The notes beneath the pieces were generated by a model that saw only the letters and a program-made list of their open reading frames with translations, was not told where the DNA came from and searched no databases. The translations under genes were made by a program, and so were the position numbers. Source: Pyrus communis (lineage: Eukaryota; Streptophyta; Magnoliopsida; Rosales; Rosaceae). From it: 64,000 nucleotides of DNA. The stretch covers positions 10,277,724 through 10,341,723 of the forward strand of contig NC_084815.1 in NCBI RefSeq assembly GCF_963583255.1, given 5' to 3'. Below, piece by piece: positions 47,183 through 57,079 of this stretch; the stretch's first letter is position 1; each line of letters opens with the position of its first letter.

Positions 47183-47417
47183 AGTGTGTTTGTGTTGTTT
47201 TGAATCTTTTGGTTTGTTTGAGTGTTTTAAGCATTTAGTTTTGCATTCTTTGAGTCTAGTATAGTATTTTATATTGTGTTTTTACGTTTTTGAGTCAAAT
47301 CCAAGTGATTAACAATCCCTCCTAATCCCCGGTCCAGAACGATCCCTACTTGCACCTATACTACAATTGATAAAAAGAGGGTTTAATTTGTGCGCGTATA
47401 ATTCACGCATCAAATTT

Positions 47418-47435
47418 TGGCGCCGTTGCCGGGGA
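47418..47435 (+). promoter_or_regulatory. Element D primer-binding site, tRNA-Asp type
   Basis: TGGCGCCGTTGCCGGGGA, 5 bp after the 5' LTR. Confidence 0.92.
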
Positions 47436-47535
47436 TTAGAAAATTTGCTAATCCCTTGGATTGTTTTATTTTCGTTTGTTTTTATTTTATTCCAGATTCT
47501 TATGTTATTTTGTTTCTTGTTCTAGGTACTAGTTT

Positions 47536-47580
47536 ATGACTCGGAGTTCTCATCTGATTCGTGAACGTATCCTGGAGTGA
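47536..47580 (+). pseudogene. Fourteen-codon fusion of gag start to pol end in element D
   Basis: ATGACTCGGAGTTCT matches the gag start of C (M-T-R-S-S). After 12 codons it joins CTGGAGTGA, the last codons and stop of pol as in A (…N-L-E-stop near 15374-15382). It then continues into GGGTTCTTCGTCCGGCTG, the sequence directly after pol. All of gag, protease, RT and integrase have been removed by one deletion at a short shared TGGA. The peptide is too short to be a structural protein; it mainly preserves the start and stop context. Confidence 0.8.
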
Positions 47581-47672
47581 TTGGGTTCTTCGTCCGGCTG
47601 CAAGACGTAAAAGAAAGCGCTACTTGGGAGGCAACCCAATGCATTTAAAAAAAAAAAAAAAAAAAAAAAAAA
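47581..47672 (+). other. Post-pol remnant and A tract in element D
   Basis: 47581-47646 follows A's post-pol sequence, including the conserved CTACTTGGGAGGCAACCCA block. It is followed by 26 A (47647-47672), then the antisense module. Confidence 0.8.
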
Positions 47673-47693
47673 CATGGCAGAACGATGGAGGCT

Positions 47694-48371
47694 TTACAAA
47701 GGTTGTTTACTTAAAGACCCACTACGTGGCAAAACTCTTGAAGCGGAAGGCATCGAGACGGAAGGCATCGGGGCAGAAGACATAAGAGCGGAAGGCATCG
47801 GAGCTGGAGGCATCGAAGATAGAGCATTCGAGGCCTCAATACTTGGCCAAACGCTGGATGATCCAGGAAAAAGGTGCCTCTGGAGGAAAGACGAAAACCT
47901 TTGACGATCACTTTGAATCCGACCTTCAGACTCTTGCAGTTCATCAAGCTTCCTCTTCATGCCCGTCGAATAGTTGTTGGCAAGCACGTGCAAACTTCTA
48001 TTCTCATGCTTAAGCAGTTTGATCTCCTGCTTAAGACTTTCCACCTCTGCCATCAATGATTCCACCTGACGGGAGCGGGCAAGCAGGCGTTGGCCCATGT
48101 TGGACACAGAACTCGCACACTGAACACTAAGTGTGAGGGACTCTTGAACGGCCAACTCATCGGACCGTCCTGACAGCAGCCTACTATCTTTTGGAGTGAG
48201 GAGGTTCCTAGCTACTATTGTAGCTGTTGTGGCGTCCTGCATCACAGAGTCTTCACCTGAAAGAGGACCGTTAGAAGATAAAAAAGAAGGGCGCCATACA
48301 TTACCTTGACGGGGCGCAACCGGATCGCTGCTGAGACTCAAATCTAAGCTAAGGTTCGATGAGTTTGCCAT
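47694..48371 (-). CDS. Antisense cargo ORF of element D, coiled-coil protein of unknown function
   Basis: 225 codons on the minus strand, opposite to the element. Start set at the ATG at 48371 (MANSSNLSLDLSLSSD). The three codons before it (from 48380) have only a TTG and are absent from the F frame. It is close to the F copy throughout the helical and coiled-coil part, whereas the Met-Pro-Ser tail has different repeat units, as expected from slippage in the GATGCCTTCCGC-type DNA repeat. It shows no stop, no frameshift and no catalytic motif. It is the only substantial ORF left in D, so whatever selection keeps an ORF in this lineage would act on it. Family not recognised. Confidence 0.72.
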   Translation of the reverse strand: MANSSNLSLDLSLSSDPVAPRQGNVWRPSFLSSNGPLSGEDSVMQDATTATIVARNLLTPKDSRLLSGRSDELAVQESLTLSVQCASSVSNMGQRLLARSRQVESLMAEVESLKQEIKLLKHENRSLHVLANNYSTGMKRKLDELQESEGRIQSDRQRFSSFLQRHLFPGSSSVWPSIEASNALSSMPPAPMPSALMSSAPMPSVSMPSASRVLPRSGSLSKQPL

Positions 48372-49080
48372 TTTTTTCAAAAGTGTTCAAAGAGAAGGGG
48401 TGGATGGAGTTAAAATTTCACAAAGGGCCGGAGTCGAGTTTCAGGAATGGGAAATCTTCAGAGTGTGTGTGTTGGGGTGATTGATAGCTCTATAAAAAGC
48501 CAAGACGACGCGTCCACCGATTCAAAGAGCCGGATTTTCCTGCGTAATTTAGGCGACGCTCCCTCGGCTTTTCAGAAAACGCGTTCAACTTTGTCAAAAG
48601 ATTTCTGACAAAGCTGAAAACACGTGGAGGCCATCATCGCATCTACACATCTTTAGCCGACAAGCGTAAAGTTCGGCGACGCTTTCTCTGCTTTTCAGAA
48701 GACGCGTGCAGCTTTGTCAAAAGGAGCCGCATCTGCACTACCACGTGTCGTTCAGAAAGCGAAGGGGCGTCGTTCAGAAATCGAAGGGGCGCCTGCTCAG
48801 AAATCGAAGAGGCGTATTCAAAGATCGAAGAGGCGCCACTATTTCAAAAAGCCGGATTTGCGGGATCAAAACGTTTGTCGACAAGGGTAAAAGGTACCAC
48901 CACTTGATATTATCTCTATATATGTCGACCTTCGTCTTTTATGGCAGGATAAACCTGAAGAAAATGCCTAACTCTCCCTCACCTCTGAGGGCGCACTCCC
49001 AGCAAAGCCTTTCGAAATACTCAATTCTTTCTTCTTCCCCAAAGATGATACCAGATGCCTGGAGTACATATGACCCAGGA
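48372..49080 (-). promoter_or_regulatory. Upstream region of the antisense ORF in D
   Basis: Carries G-boxes CACGTG at 48621-48626 and 48742-48747 (the latter as CCACGTGTCG, an ABRE-like context), TTTGTCAAAAG W-box-like cores, and four imperfect repeats of TTCAGAAATCGAAGGGGCG (48769-48838). Collinear with F 22480-23202 and E 58933-59640. A plant-gene-like promoter is inferred, not shown. Confidence 0.45.
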
Positions 49081-50617
49081 GGAAACGGCGGATTAAAGCA
49101 TGTGCTGATTCATTCACCGTTTCTTCAAAGCAAAGGTATCTCATATCATCAAGGTCAAAAGCAAAAATATCTCATATCATGCTCTTTCCCTGTCTTTTTC
49201 TTTGTCCTTGTTCTTACTTGCATGGCAAAGTAAAAGAAGCAATCAGCCGGCACTTGGAGTCAGTCTACCGATCTGGAGCCAACTGCCCAGAATCTATTCC
49301 TGATTGCTTACCTAGCGTTGCTCTCGAGTAGTCATCTTCAACGGTTGATACACTTCCAGAGAAGGGACCACTCCTGCAAAGATTGAACAAAGAAACAGAT
49401 AACAGGAGGAAGCTCAGACCTTCGGGGGAGACCCTAAAAGGAATCCTGCTGCCCAATTCAAGAGTAGCACAAAGGAAAATCAACGATGGGCGGAAACCAG
49501 TTCAAGAGTAAGCCTGTGGAATCACAAAGATCAAAGCCTCAATGCAATCACCAAGGAGAAGAGGGAATTTACACTCCATAACCAGATTTGCGTCCCTAAA
49601 CTCTTCTATTTGTTAATTACATTCTGCCATGTTTAGTATGTTTAAATGTTTTTTGTGTGTTTACTTATGTTTTGTGTGAACCATATGCTTAAAACATTGA
49701 GGACAATGTTTGATTTAAGTGTGGGGGGGTAACTAAGTTTATTTAATGCAAATTCGTGGGATTTTATCACCCATAACTTCAAATGTTGTTCCTTGCTGTT
49801 TTAAGGTGTTTTTAAGTTGTTTTAGAGTGTTTTAGTGTGTTTTGTTTTATAACTCCGAAAATCACATAAAAATTTGAAAAACTTGTTTTAAAAACCCTAA
49901 AAAGAGTGTTTTGAGTCGTTTTTGTGTGTTTGTGTCTTAGGGTACCTTCCAACACAATGATAAGGATTTGGTTTATAATTGCATGACGGTTAGAAAGAGT
50001 TATAAACATAGAGAAAAGTTTGATTTACTCTTGGTATATGCTTGGTTATGGTTATAATGTATGACTTCACATGCAATCATAAAAGAAAAATTCGTTTTTG
50101 TAACATGCTTGAAGGAAGGAACTCAAACAAACGCTACAACCCTGAGAGACTTGAGCCTATAACGTTCGTTGGAGAGTATAATCTGTGATTTCTTGTTTTC
50201 TAAAGTCGTTGCATGATCTCATTATTCTTTGCTTGGTTACTACTTAGAAGGCGTTTTATCATATAGTTCCAAATGCTAGAACTCATGCCCATTTCATTCA
50301 AAGCATGTTATTGATTTGCATAACATATATTCAAGAAGAAGTTGTGTAGTGACCACCACCATAGCCAAGTAGCCTTACTTCCCATACTTCGTATATGTTG
50401 TAAGTTTTAACCCCGTTGAGCCTTGTTTAGCTTTTATTCTTTGTTTACCCACATTTTCCTCACCTAGCCTAGTTTAGGACAATCCCCACCCTTGTTCTTA
50501 AAAGATAGTGAGCATGACTTAATTGAATTCCTTTTGAGTTACATTATGAAAGAAAATAAGTGTGGGGGAGAGAATGTTTAAGTGTTTATGTTTTGAGATT
50601 CAAAAGAAAAGAAAAAG

Positions 50618-50655
<38 letters not shown>

Positions 50656-51415
50656 GAAAAAAATGAAAGAATAAGTGATTGAAGAAAGGTTCCAAAACAC
50701 CAATTCTGGGTGTAAATTGTCTAAATTCTCCCTTTTTGTTCAAAAGTTGAGTTTTCATTCAAAAGTGAATTCTAAGTTGATTCAAATGCTTTGCTCACTA
50801 TTTCTTTAAAAACCTTTGTTTTCCATATCCCTTCTTTGTTATCCACATACCCCAAGCCCCGTTACAACCCTTGACTTCTATCTTGAGTGTTGTGTATTTC
50901 AATTTGTGGAGTTTGAACTTGGTATGAGCTTATGGTATCACTGGTTCTCGCGTCTAAATAGTAGCATTCCATTCATGAGATCATATCTAAACATGCTTAT
51001 TAACTCCAGAAATTGCTTCCTTTGAAATACATATATGTGAGTGTTTGTTTTTATGATTACATCAATCTTCTCACATATAACTAGTTTAGGGTGTGTAGTC
51101 AGAAAATCTGTGTGAAAAACGAGAGCATATCTTGTAAGGATTTGAGCAAATTCTCTAAGGCATGTTACTACATTCAAAACATGGTTTTAAATGCTTAATT
51201 GTGAAATAGTATGTGGTGACTATGATTAAGAATGTATTCAAGTGTGAAGATGACTAAAATCTATGGGAATAATGATTTTTAACTTGTCTTGTGCATTGGA
51301 AATCCGTGAGACGATTGTTGGAAGGTGTAGGTTGTGTTTTGTTCGTTTTGTCTAGTTTCGTGTTCTTTTGTTTTGTTTTGCTCGAGGACTAGCAAAAGAT
51401 AAGTGTGGGGGTATT
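49080..51415 (+). other. Element D post-pol UTR with three PPT-like tracts
   Basis: No supportable sense ORF. PPT-like tract 1 at 49717-49729 follows the ACATTG-AGGA-CAATGT palindrome. Tract 2 is at 50558-50568. An A run of about 35 lies near 50613-50648. The true 3' PPT is at 51401-51411. Confidence 0.75.
51401..51411 (+). promoter_or_regulatory. Element D polypurine tract
   Basis: AAGTGTGGGGG, 4 bp before the 3' LTR at 51416. Confidence 0.82.
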
Positions 51416-53559
51416 TGATAGGAGCATATTCATGCGACTTAAATAGCTTGTTCTCGTGCATTTACGTTATGTTTCTTTAGTTATTTTAGTACTTTAAGCT
51501 ATTTTCGTGTGTTTGTAGGTCCAAAGGGCTAAAGGAGCAAAAAGATGCATTTTGGAGACTTTTGGAGCACTTTTGGGCTAAGGACGGATAGCTTATGCTT
51601 GAAGCCAAAGTGTTGGACGAAATTGAAGACCTAATTAAAGACCAAAGTGTTGGAACCTTGTTCCCTTTAGTTTTAGGACATTTAAACCTTTCCTTTATCC
51701 TTAGCCGTGCATAACATTCCAACATTCCACACTTATCACATATCACTTACCACTTATCATTCACCACATATCATTCACCACTTATCATATCATACATTCA
51801 TTTATCACTTATCATAATCATTCACTTATCACTTAACATATCATACACTTATCACTTATCACTCATAATCATCTACACATTTAAACACATGTACTTCACC
51901 TACAACATCCACCCACTTCACCTACAACATCCACCTACTTCACCTACAACATCCACCCACTTCACCTACAACATCCACCTACTTCACCTACAACATCCAC
52001 CTACTTCACCTACAACCTCCACTTACTTCACCAACCTCACACACTTACTTCACCTACAAATGACATAGCCATATGTTCCCTCCACTACTCCTATAAATAC
52101 CCTTGCATTCATTCATTCAAAACCATCTCCATCTCATTTCATACACAACACACCACAAACACATCCCTTTCTCTCTTAGCCGTGAGTCTCCCTTACAATC
52201 CAAACACCATCCTTCCATCTCCACAACTCCTCTTCCATTCCTCCACCACTCCCCAAACCATTCACACCATCAAACTATCCCTAGACCTTGTGCTACAACG
52301 AAGAGGAAGATAAGAGGGCCTAAACGTTCATACAATTCAAGTTTGAGTTGTTGGAATGTTTAGGTGTTTCTTTGATTTCAATGTTTAATTTCAATACTCT
52401 TTGTTTTGTACGAATGAGGAATGGAAGAGAAGAGTGCCTAAACGTTCATACAATTCAAGTTTGAGTTGTTGGAATGTTTAGGTGTTTCTTTGATTCTCTT
52501 TATTTTGTACGTATGAGGTACTAAACCCCCCTTGGCTAGGGGGGGATTTGAAATAAATGTTTATGCTTGCATTTTGATTTGATTACTTCTAATTGCGTTT
52601 CATAAGTTGTGGATTCAATTTGTTTAACCGTTTGATTGATAACTTATTTATGTATGTTTATTGAGAGTGCACGCTTAATTTTCATGCATGAATATGACGC
52701 TAGAATATAAGTAAGTTTCACCTAATCGTTATGAACTTATATTCACAAGTAGTGGAGGTTGCTTATAAACAATCGCGTTAAACGAATTCTTGGCATAAGT
52801 TTCATGCGTATTCCATAGTAACGAATGCCTCGTCAACACTTATAGTTTTCATAATGCTTAATGATCTTTGATTGTATCTTTATTGTGCTGTTCACGTAAA
52901 GGACTTTTGGAGAATGTTGTGAATTGCGTTGCGCTAACCCATCCAATTCATTAACTTAAGGAAAACTTGACGGTTAATTTAAGCGGACCTAATTAACCCG
53001 GGGTGATGAGTTTCATAATTTATTGAAATGCAATTGGAAATCTTTTTATTATGTAAGTGTAACATGTGTGAAGAAGAACCCCTTAGCTATTCTATCATCC
53101 ATTCATTCCATTTCATCAATTTCGTTTTTATAATCTGTTTTAATTAGAATCTGTCCATTTAGTTTATTTTCGTCCAAACCTCAATCCCCATTTATTTTAA
53201 AGTGTTAGATTAGTTAGAAATATTTTTAGTTTGTGTTTATAAGTGTTTTGATTCAATTTGTTAAACAAATTCGTCCAAATTTGTGTTTGTGCTCAAATCT
53301 GCCCAGAAAGTGGTTTTTAGGCAGATTTGAGTGTGTTTGTGTTGTTTTGAATCTTTTGGTTTGTTTGAGTGTTTTAAGCATTTAGTTTTGCATTCTTTGA
53401 GTCTAGTATAGTATTTTATATTGTGTTTTTACGTTTTTGAGTCAAATCCAAGTGATTAACAATCCCTCCTAATCCCCGGTCCAGAACGATCCCTACTTGC
53501 ACCTATACTACAATTGATAAAAAGAGGGTTTAATTTGTGCGCGTATAATTCACGCATCA
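51416..53559 (+). repeat. Element D 3' LTR
   Basis: 2144 bp, offset 6147 from the 5' LTR, with one difference seen (53299). TATA box 52092-52099, stem-loop 53294-53329, minisatellite 51894-52059. Confidence 0.92.
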
Positions 53560-53564
53560 ATTGA
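53560..53564. repeat. Target-site duplication of element D, right copy
   Basis: ATTGA, matching 45264-45268. Confidence 0.88.
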
Positions 53565-54480
53565 TAACTTATTTATGTATGTTTATTGAGAGTGCACACT
53601 TAATTTTCATGCATGAATATGACGCTAGAATATAAGTGAGTTTCACCTAATAGTTACGAACTTATATTCACAAGTAGTGGAGGTTGCTTATAAACAATCG
53701 CGTTAAACGAATTCTTGGCATAAGTTTCATGCGTATTCCATAGTAACGAATGCCTCGTCAACACTTATAATTTTCATAGAGCGTAATGATTCTTGCTTGT
53801 ATCTCTATTATGCAATCATGTAGGGGACTTGTGGGGAATGTTTTGGGTTGTCGTATGCAATCATCCAATTCAATAACGTTAGGAAGATTTGAAAGTTAAT
53901 TTAAGCGGATCTAATTAACTTGGAGCATTGAGAATTCATGGTTTGTTGAAATGCAATTGGAAATCTTTTTATTATGCAAGTATAACATGTATGGAGATGA
54001 ACCCCTTAGCTAGCCTTCATTCCATTCAATTCTATCACACATTCACATTTACATTTTGCTTTAATTTACAATCTGTACATTTAGTTTAATTTCGTAAAAA
54101 TCTAAATCCCCCTTTACTTATTTGTCCAATTTAGTTGGAAAGTATCTTAGTTTGTGTTTTTAAGAGTTTTGATTAAATTTATTTCCCAATTTCGTCCAAA
54201 TTCATCAAAGTGCTCAAAACTGCCCAGAAAGTGTTTTTAAGGCAGTTTTGAGTGTTTTGGGTGATGTTTGAGTCTTTTGGTTTGTTTTAGTGTTTTAAGC
54301 GTTTAGCTTCGCATTCCTTGAGTTTAGTTTAGTGTTTTAAACTTTATTTTACGTTTTTGAGTCAGTTTCCAAGTGATTTGCAATCCCTCCTAATCCCCGG
54401 TTAAGAACGATCCCTACTTATACTTATACTACAATTGACAAAAAGAGGGTTTAATTTGTGTGCGTATAAATCTCGCATCA
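53565..54480 (+). repeat. Second half of the LTR piece interrupted by D
   Basis: Continues TAACTTATTTATGTATG to the LTR end CTCGCATCA at 54480, with one CTGCCC stem-loop near 54218-54250. No gene. Confidence 0.85.
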
Positions 54481-54624
54481 ACTTAGCAAGGAAGAGGAGA
54501 AGGAAGACCAAGCCTTGGGCGTTTGTGCATTCGAGTTGGAGTGTTGGACGTTTCTAGGTGTAATCTATCAGTTATTTTCAATGTTTAAATCTATGTTGCT
54601 TTGTTTTGTCATGAACATGAGAGG
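54481..54624 (+). repeat. Short, strongly diverged LTR fragment
   Basis: AAGGAAGAGGAGAAGG, GGCGTTTGTGCATTCGAG and TCAATGTTTAAATC align in order with the R-region of the other LTRs (hairpin and following text) but at low identity. It lies between an LTR end and an LTR start. It is the most divergent LTR-like piece in the window. Confidence 0.55.
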
Positions 54625-54907
54625 TGATAGGAGCATATTCATGCGACTTAAATGGCTTGTTCTCGTGCATTTACGTTATGTTTCTTTAGTTATTTTAGTA
54701 CTTTAAGCTATTTTCGTGTGTTTGTAGGTCGAAAGGGCTAAAGGAGCAAAAAGATGCATTTTGGAGACTTTTGGAGCACTTTTGGGCTAAGGATGGAAAG
54801 CTTATGCTTGGAGCCAAAGTGTTGGACGAAATTGAAAACCTAATTGAAGACCAAAGTGTTGGAACCTTGTTCCCTTTAGTTTTAGGATATTTAAACCTTT
54901 CCTATAT
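54625..54907 (+). repeat. LTR 5' end, interrupted by element E
   Basis: TGATAGGAGCATATTCATGC and the next 283 bp of a plus-strand LTR, ending CCTATAT where E begins. The continuation would lie beyond the window. Confidence 0.82.
54903..54907. repeat. Presumed target-site duplication of element E, left copy
   Basis: TATAT directly before the LTR start at 54908. The right copy is outside the window, so this is inferred from the 5-bp rule seen in A, D, F, S1 and S2. Confidence 0.5.
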
Positions 54908-55393
54908 TGATAGGAGCATATTTATGCGACTTAAATGGCTTGTTCTCGCACATTTACGTTATGTTTCTTTAGTTATTTTAGTACTTTAAGCTATTTTCGT
55001 GTGTTTGTAGGTCCAAAGGGCTAAAGGAGCAAAAAAATGCATTTTGGAGACTTTTGGAGCACTTTTGGGCTAAGGACGGATAGCTTATGCTTGAAGCCAA
55101 AGTGTTGGACGAAATTGAAGACCTAATTGGAGCCAAAGTGTTGGAACCTTGTTCTCTTTAGTTTTAGGACATTTAAAGCTTTCCTAATCCCAATCATGCC
55201 ATGCATAACACACATCCATTCTAACACATTGTCATTGCACATGCATTTCCTTCATTAGTTAACCCACATGCACTTATCACTTATCATCACCACATATCAT
55301 ATCACTTAATCACTTATCACTTATCATCACCACTTAACCACTTATCATATCATAACCACATATCATATCACTTATCACTTATCACTTAACATA

Positions 55394-55589
55394 ACATCCA
55401 CCTACTTCACCTACAACATCCACTTCACCTACAACATCCACCCACTTCACCTACAACATCCACCCACTTCACCTACAACATCCACCTACTTCACCTACAA
55501 CATCCACCTACTTCACCTACAACATCCACCTACTTCACCTACAACATCCACCTACTTCACCTACAACATCCACCTACTTCACCTACAAA
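55394..55589 (+). repeat. LTR minisatellite in E (5' LTR)
   Basis: Nine units: eight of 22 bp (CATCCACCTACTTCACCTAC plus AA, or CCCAC variants) and one of 18 bp. Confidence 0.9.
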
Positions 55590-55620
55590 TGACATAGCCA
55601 TATGTTCCCTCCACTACTCC

Positions 55621-55628
55621 TATAAATA
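55621..55628 (+). promoter_or_regulatory. LTR TATA box of element E (5')
   Basis: TATAAATA, 30 bp after the minisatellite. The 3' copy is at 62690-62697. Confidence 0.75.
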
Positions 55629-55832
55629 CCCTTGCATTCATTCATTCATGAACATCTCATTTCATACACAACACACCACAAACACATCCCTTTCTCTCTT
55701 AGCCGTGAGTCTCCCTTAGAATCCAAAAACCATCTTTCCATTTCCATCACTCCTCACTCCATTCCACACTTCCATTCCCCCAAACCAACTATCCTTAGAC
55801 CTTATGCTACAATGAAGAGGAAGAGAAGAGGG

Positions 55833-55878
55833 CCTAAACGTTCATACAATTCAAGTTTGAGTTGTTGGAATGTTTAGG
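55833..55878 (+). other. 46-nt LTR hairpin, first of a tandem pair
   Basis: CCTAAACGTTCATACAATTC pairs with GAGTTGTTGGAATGTTTAGG around a tiny loop. Of 22 positions 18 are Watson-Crick, two can form G-U pairs and two mismatch. A second identical copy lies at 55951-55996, 118 bp on. Present in every LTR in the window, once or twice. Confidence 0.72.
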
Positions 55879-56038
55879 TGTTTCTTTGATTTCAATGTTT
55901 AATTTCAATACTCTTTGTTTTGTACGAATGAGGAATGGAAGAGAAGAGGGCCTAAACGTTCATACAATTCAAGTTTGAGTTGTTGGAATGTTTAGGTGTT
56001 TCTTTGATTCTCTTTGTTTTGTACTATGAGGAACTAAA

Positions 56039-56058
56039 CCCCCCTTGGCTAGGGGGGG
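56039..56058 (+). other. C/G hairpin in the LTR
   Basis: CCCCCC, TTGGCTA, GGGGGGG: a six-bp GC stem with a 7-nt loop. In A and C the equivalent is CCCCTAA-TTAG-TTAGGGG, so a hairpin is kept although the stem sequence differs. Confidence 0.6.
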
Positions 56059-56972
56059 ATTCGAAATAAATGTTTATGCTTGCATTTTGATTTGATTACT
56101 TCTAATTGCGTTTCATAAGTTGTGGTTTCAATTTGTTTAACCGTTTGATTGATAACTTATTTATGTATGTTTATTGAGAGTGCACGCTTAATTTTCATGC
56201 ATGAATATGATGCTAGAATATAAGTGAGTTTCACCTAATCGTTATGAACTTATATTCACAAGTAGTGGAGGTTGCTTATAAACAATCGCGTTAAATGAAT
56301 TCTTGGCACGAGTTTCATGCGTATTCCATAGTAACGAATGCCTCGTCAACACTTATAGTTTTCATAATGCTTAATGATCTTTGATTGTATCTTTATTGTG
56401 CTGTTCACGTAAAGGACTTTTGGAGAATGTAGTGAATTGCGTTGCGCTAACCCATCCAATTCATTAACTTAAGGAAAACTTGACGGTTAATTTAAGCGGA
56501 CCTAATTGACCCGGGGTGATGAGTTTCATAATTTATTGAAATGCAATTGGAAATCTTTTTATTATGCAAGTGTAGCATGTGTGGAGATGAACCCCTTGGC
56601 TAGCATCCATTCATTCCATTTCATCAATTTCATAATTACATTCTGTCTAGTTTATTAACTTGTTTCGTTATTTCAATTTTCATCAAACATCAATCCCCCT
56701 TTTGCTTTAATGTTCAATTTAGTTAGAAATCAATTTAGTTTGTGTTTTTAAAGCATTTTGAGTCTTTGGTTTGTCTTAGTGTTTTAACGTTTAGTTTCGC
56801 ATTCTTTGAGTCTAGTTTAGTGTTTTATATTGTTTTTACGTTTTTAAGTCAGTTTCCAAGAGATTAACAATCCCTCCTAATCCCCGGTCCAGAACGATCC
56901 CTACTTATACTTATACTACAATTGACAAAAAGAGGGTTTAATTCGTGTGCGTATAAATCTCGCATCAAATTT

Positions 56973-56990
56973 TGGCGCCGTTGCCGGGGA
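56973..56990 (+). promoter_or_regulatory. Element E primer-binding site, tRNA-Asp type
   Basis: TGGCGCCGTTGCCGGGGA, 5 bp after the 5' LTR. Confidence 0.92.
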
Positions 56991-57079
56991 TTAGAAAATT
57001 TGCTAATCCCTTGGATTGTTTGTTTCTGTATTGTCTTTTAGATTTAGTTTTTATTTGTGTTTTGTTTGTTAAGAACAAC

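Larger units (their letters stand above)
45269..47412 (+). repeat. Element D 5' LTR
   Basis: 2144 bp from TGATAGGAGC to CACGCATCA. It has TTATCAC repeats, the minisatellite (45747-45912), a TATA box, duplicated CCTAAAC hairpins, the GC hairpin and one stem-loop (47147-47182). Confidence 0.92.
45269..53559 (+). mobile_element. Element D: intact-ended non-autonomous element with minimal gag-pol fusion and antisense ORF
   Basis: 8291 bp, two LTRs of 2144 bp each, ATTGA duplication, PBS and PPT. The only difference I see between the LTRs is T at 47152 versus C at 53299. Order: 5' LTR, PBS, 14-codon gag-start/pol-end fusion, short post-pol remnant, 26-A tract, antisense ORF (minus), its G-box region, post-pol UTR, PPT, 3' LTR. 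Unlike E and F, it lacks the 362-codon sense ORF. It has no enzyme genes, so mobilisation must have been in trans and recent. Confidence 0.93.
54908..56967 (+). repeat. Element E 5' LTR
   Basis: 2060 bp, TGATAGGAGCATATTT to CTCGCATCA. Minisatellite 55394-55589, TATA box 55621-55628, hairpins 55833-55878 and 55951-55996, GC hairpin 56039-56058. It lacks the CTGCCC stem-loop: the text passes straight from GTTTGTGTTTTTAAA to GCATTTTGAGTC near 56750. Confidence 0.92.

Noticed and set aside
55632..55877. 81-codon frame ending in KRSYNSSLSCWNV, repeated in many LTRs
   Set aside because: It has no ATG at its start in most copies and runs across the TATA box/leader; its similarity between LTRs follows from DNA repeat identity.
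56972..57079. 36-codon upstream extension of the E/F sense ORF (MAPLPGIRKF...)
   Set aside because: It begins at a TTG inside the primer-binding site; the peptide is just the PBS translated.
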